DNA of 64,000 nt from Gemmatimonadota bacterium (GTDB taxonomy: Bacteria > Gemmatimonadota > Gemmatimonadetes > Gemmatimonadales > GWC2-71-9), in the NCBI GenBank assembly GCA_003169895.1, contig PNAE01000007.1:438487-502486 (forward strand), read 5' to 3'. The translations under genes were made by a program, and so were the position numbers. Below, one piece after another: positions 61,959-64,000 of the stretch (position 1 is its first letter; the number at the start of each line of letters is the position of its first letter). The notes under the pieces are model-generated. The model saw only the letters and a program-made list of their open reading frames with translations, had not been told where the DNA came from and ran no database searches.

Positions 61959-63269
61959 ATGATGACGAACGATCAGATGACCGGGCGGCCGCCAGTTGAA
62001 CGGCGCGTCAGCGGCAACGCCTCCGGAGGACGAAGGTGCTCGGAAGGTCGGCGGTCCTCCGACAGAATCCGGTTGGTCGCCAACTCGCGCGATGACGGTT
62101 CACCGCGGGGCACCGACGCTGGACCAGATGGAGCACCGCCCTACCGGGACAGTCAGGAAGAGTTCCTGGCGATGCTGGCGCACGAGGTGCGCAATCCCCT
62201 CGCGCCGATCGCCAACGCGGTCGCTGTGTTGCATGGCGTCACGAGCAACGAGCCGTTGCTGCACTGGGTGCACGACATTATTCGTCGGCAGGTCGCCCAA
62301 CTCACGCGACTAGTCGATGAGCTGCTCGACGCCTCTCGCGTGACGACCGGGAAAGTCACATTGCATAAGCGTCCCATCTCCATCATCCGCGCCGTCGACC
62401 AGGCGGTCGATGCCGGCCGGTCGCAGATCGAACAGTGCCATCAAACGCTCACCGTGGCATTGCCCAGCGAACCCATCTACGTCGATGGCGATCTCACCCG
62501 CCTGGCACAAGTCTTGGGCAACCTGTTGCACAACGCGTCGCGCTACACCCAGGAGGGCGGTTCCATTGCTCTGAGCGCCGGGGTCAGTGGCGAGTCGGTC
62601 ACCTTTCGCGTCACCGACAACGGCCGCGGTATTTCAGCCGAGGCGCTGCCGCACATCTTCGAACTCTTTGCTCACGGGGACTCGTTACCCGTCAGCAGGC
62701 CGGGGGGACTCGGCATCGGACTGACGGTGGCGCGCGGCATCGTTGAGTTGCATGGTGGGACGCTGATCGCCCGGAGTGACGGGCCGGGTCATGGCAGCGA
62801 ATTCACCGTCACGCTGCCGGTGTCCCACGACATGCCGGCGGACGGAATCGGCGCCCGCCACCATCCGGACGCTTCGTCGGCCCAGGCTCGCTTTCGCATC
62901 ACGTTGATCGACGACGATGCCGATTCCAACGCCGCGCTCGGCATCCTGCTGCAGCGAGCCGGGCACGAGGTCTCCGCGGCACTCACTGGGCTCGCCGGAC
63001 TCGAACTGGTGCGGCAGAACCGACCCCACATCGTGCTGTGCGACATCGGCCTCGCCGGCATGGACGGCTACGCGGTGGCAGCGCGCCTGCGGGAACAGGC
63101 GCTGGATCCGCGACCGACCGCGATCGCGATCACCGGATACGGGCAGCCGGAAGATCGCGCGCGCGCGCTGGCGGCGGGGTTCGATCATCACCTTGTCAAG
63201 CCGGTGGATCCGGCCGTGCTATTGCGCCTGATCGCCGCTACTGGCGCGCGTGCTTCCCGCGCCACGTAA
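61959..63269 (+). CDS. Hybrid histidine kinase (HisKA-HATPase-REC)
   Basis: Soluble 436-residue kinase without a sensory domain of known type. The first 65 residues are polar and Arg/Gly-rich. The phosphoacceptor is H75 (LAMLAHEVRNPLAPIANAVA). The ATPase domain shows LGNLLHNASRYTQEGG, VTDNGRGIS and GGLGIGLTVARGIVELHGG. The C-terminal receiver carries D362 (VLCDIGLAGMDGYAVA) and the lysine in HHLVKPVDP. The start is one of two adjacent ATGs (61959 or 61962) after AGGAT. Input is probably from a partner protein or the polar N-terminus. Confidence 0.9.
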   Translation: MMTNDQMTGRPPVERRVSGNASGGRRCSEGRRSSDRIRLVANSRDDGSPRGTDAGPDGAPPYRDSQEEFLAMLAHEVRNPLAPIANAVAVLHGVTSNEPLLHWVHDIIRRQVAQLTRLVDELLDASRVTTGKVTLHKRPISIIRAVDQAVDAGRSQIEQCHQTLTVALPSEPIYVDGDLTRLAQVLGNLLHNASRYTQEGGSIALSAGVSGESVTFRVTDNGRGISAEALPHIFELFAHGDSLPVSRPGGLGIGLTVARGIVELHGGTLIARSDGPGHGSEFTVTLPVSHDMPADGIGARHHPDASSAQARFRITLIDDDADSNAALGILLQRAGHEVSAALTGLAGLELVRQNRPHIVLCDIGLAGMDGYAVAARLREQALDPRPTAIAITGYGQPEDRARALAAGFDHHLVKPVDPAVLLRLIAATGARASRAT

Positions 63270-63551
63270 GCGGGCCCGTCTTGAACGGCCCAGGTTCTCG
63301 GGGGGGGGCCTCAAGCCTCTTCGCCGTTGAGCCGCCGCTGTGTGCCAAGTCGGGGCTCAAGCGTCGATGGATACCGCAGACCTTCCATTTCCCAGGCCGA
63401 TTCAAGGCGTTCCCGATCCAAGAAGACAAGCATCTCTATACGGTGCTGCGCGATGATTGAGCGCAACACGTCGCGCGCGAGCTTGTGCCCCCGCGCCGAG
63501 GATTGGCGGTGGTCGCGCGGTAGGGATCTCGAAACATGCAACGGGATGGCC

Positions 63552-64000
63552 ATGATGGAACGAACGCGGCTGGTCGAGGATATTCAGAACTACGCCCAGA
63601 ACATCGTGGATACGGTGCGCGAGCCCCTGCTGATCCTCGATGCCACCCTGCGCGTCCGGTCCGCCAATCGCGCCTTCTACCAGACGTTCCACGTCTCGCC
63701 CGGGGAGACCGAGGGCCGCCTCATTTATGAACTGGGCAACGGGCAGTGGGACATCCCCGACCTGCGGACGCTGCTCGAGGACATCGTCCCCAAGAGCTCC
63801 GTCTTCGACGACTTCGAGCTCGAGCACACCTTCCCGGCCATCGGCCGCAGAGTGATGCTGCTCAACGCCCGCAAGCTCCAGGCGGCCCACCACGACGGCG
63901 AGCTGGTGGTCCTGGCCATGGAGGACGTGACCGCGCGCAAGCGGGCGGAAGAAGCCCTCCTCGAAGCCGGGGCGTTACAGAGCGCGATCTTCAACAGTGC
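63552..64000 (+). CDS. PAS-domain signalling protein, 3' end outside window
   Basis: The frame runs off the window. From ATG 63552 (also 63546 or 63555) it encodes ERTRLVEDIQNYAQNIVDTV, a PAS domain (REPLLILDATLRVRSANRAF, then FHVSPGETEGRLIYELGNGQ and WDIPDLRTLLEDIVPKSSVF) and the linker EDVTARKRAEEALLEAGALQ, after which a second PAS probably begins. This PAS type is common in multi-PAS kinases and CheB/CheR fusions. The frame is open further upstream but is not protein-like there. Confidence 0.75.
   Translation, partial: MMERTRLVEDIQNYAQNIVDTVREPLLILDATLRVRSANRAFYQTFHVSPGETEGRLIYELGNGQWDIPDLRTLLEDIVPKSSVFDDFELEHTFPAIGRRVMLLNARKLQAAHHDGELVVLAMEDVTARKRAEEALLEAGALQSAIFNS

Noticed and set aside
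1..64000. CRISPR arrays, tRNA, rRNA, riboswitches
   Set aside because: No spaced direct repeats of 24-40 bases, no cloverleaf-like sequences and no known riboswitch core were recognised by eye.

Overview
The window is GC-rich, gene-dense bacterial chromosome. Protein styles seen together (secreted M28 and M19 peptidases with Gly/Arg-rich insertions, a BNR-propeller exported protein, a PEP-CTERM protein, a CPXCG protein, a Rho with a Gly/Asn-rich N-terminus, a fused E2-E1 2-oxoglutarate enzyme) make a member of the Gemmatimonadota the best guess. This is inference from protein style; no rRNA or other phylogenetic marker is present. Heme A synthase and beta-oxidation genes suggest an aerobic heterotroph.

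Layout. 1-5.5 kb: a 5'-truncated tryptophanase, an exported CocE-type hydrolase, and an ankyrin gene translationally coupled to rho. 5.5-8.8 kb: a leftward set with a Rieske oxygenase, a lipoprotein, a 57-residue protein, an NAD epimerase and an FAD oxidoreductase. 8.9-16.7 kb: a YajO-like aldo/keto reductase, a methyltransferase with an OsmC protein, an ankyrin lipoprotein, an M19 dipeptidase, a discoidin/glycosidase-like exported protein and a YXWGXW lipoprotein. 16.7-25.9 kb: a Gfo/Idh/MocA oxidoreductase, a membrane protein, fadJ-fadI, and divergently a Kgd-type 2-oxoglutarate enzyme. 25.9-37 kb: an HNH nuclease, a membrane-anchored pseudokinase, a PEP-CTERM gene with a strong terminator, a GT-C-like membrane protein, VOC and CPXCG proteins, an M28 peptidase, a YncE/phosphatase fusion and heme A synthase. 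37-51 kb: a carbohydrate-related region with a large BNR protein, a GH116 glycosidase, a COG0523 GTPase, and an operon of a fucose/arabinose-isomerase-like enzyme, an RbsA-RbsC fusion transporter, its binding protein and a GH172 (DUF2961) enzyme. 51-53.4 kb: small ordinary genes.

53.4-64 kb is different. A CHASE3/PAS histidine kinase, an Rcp1-like response regulator and a REC-GAF-PAS-kinase-REC hybrid form a tight module between imperfect 33-bp direct repeats (53509 and 60509). Beside them lie an IS481-type transposase remnant, a partial PAS copy of the adjacent kinase and a 1.9-kb stretch of decayed gene fragments. Another hybrid kinase and a truncated PAS protein follow. The simplest reading is an acquired signalling island with decay at its borders.

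The most coherent functional hypothesis is the 44.1-50.5 kb operon: an exported GH172 enzyme would release a furanose such as D-arabinose or D-fructose, the Rbs-like system would import it, and the isomerase would bring it into metabolism. A second genome-level feature is a family of degenerate heptanucleotide arrays at gene borders (3343, 9936, 22105, 28264). No tRNA, rRNA, CRISPR array or intact insertion sequence was found.
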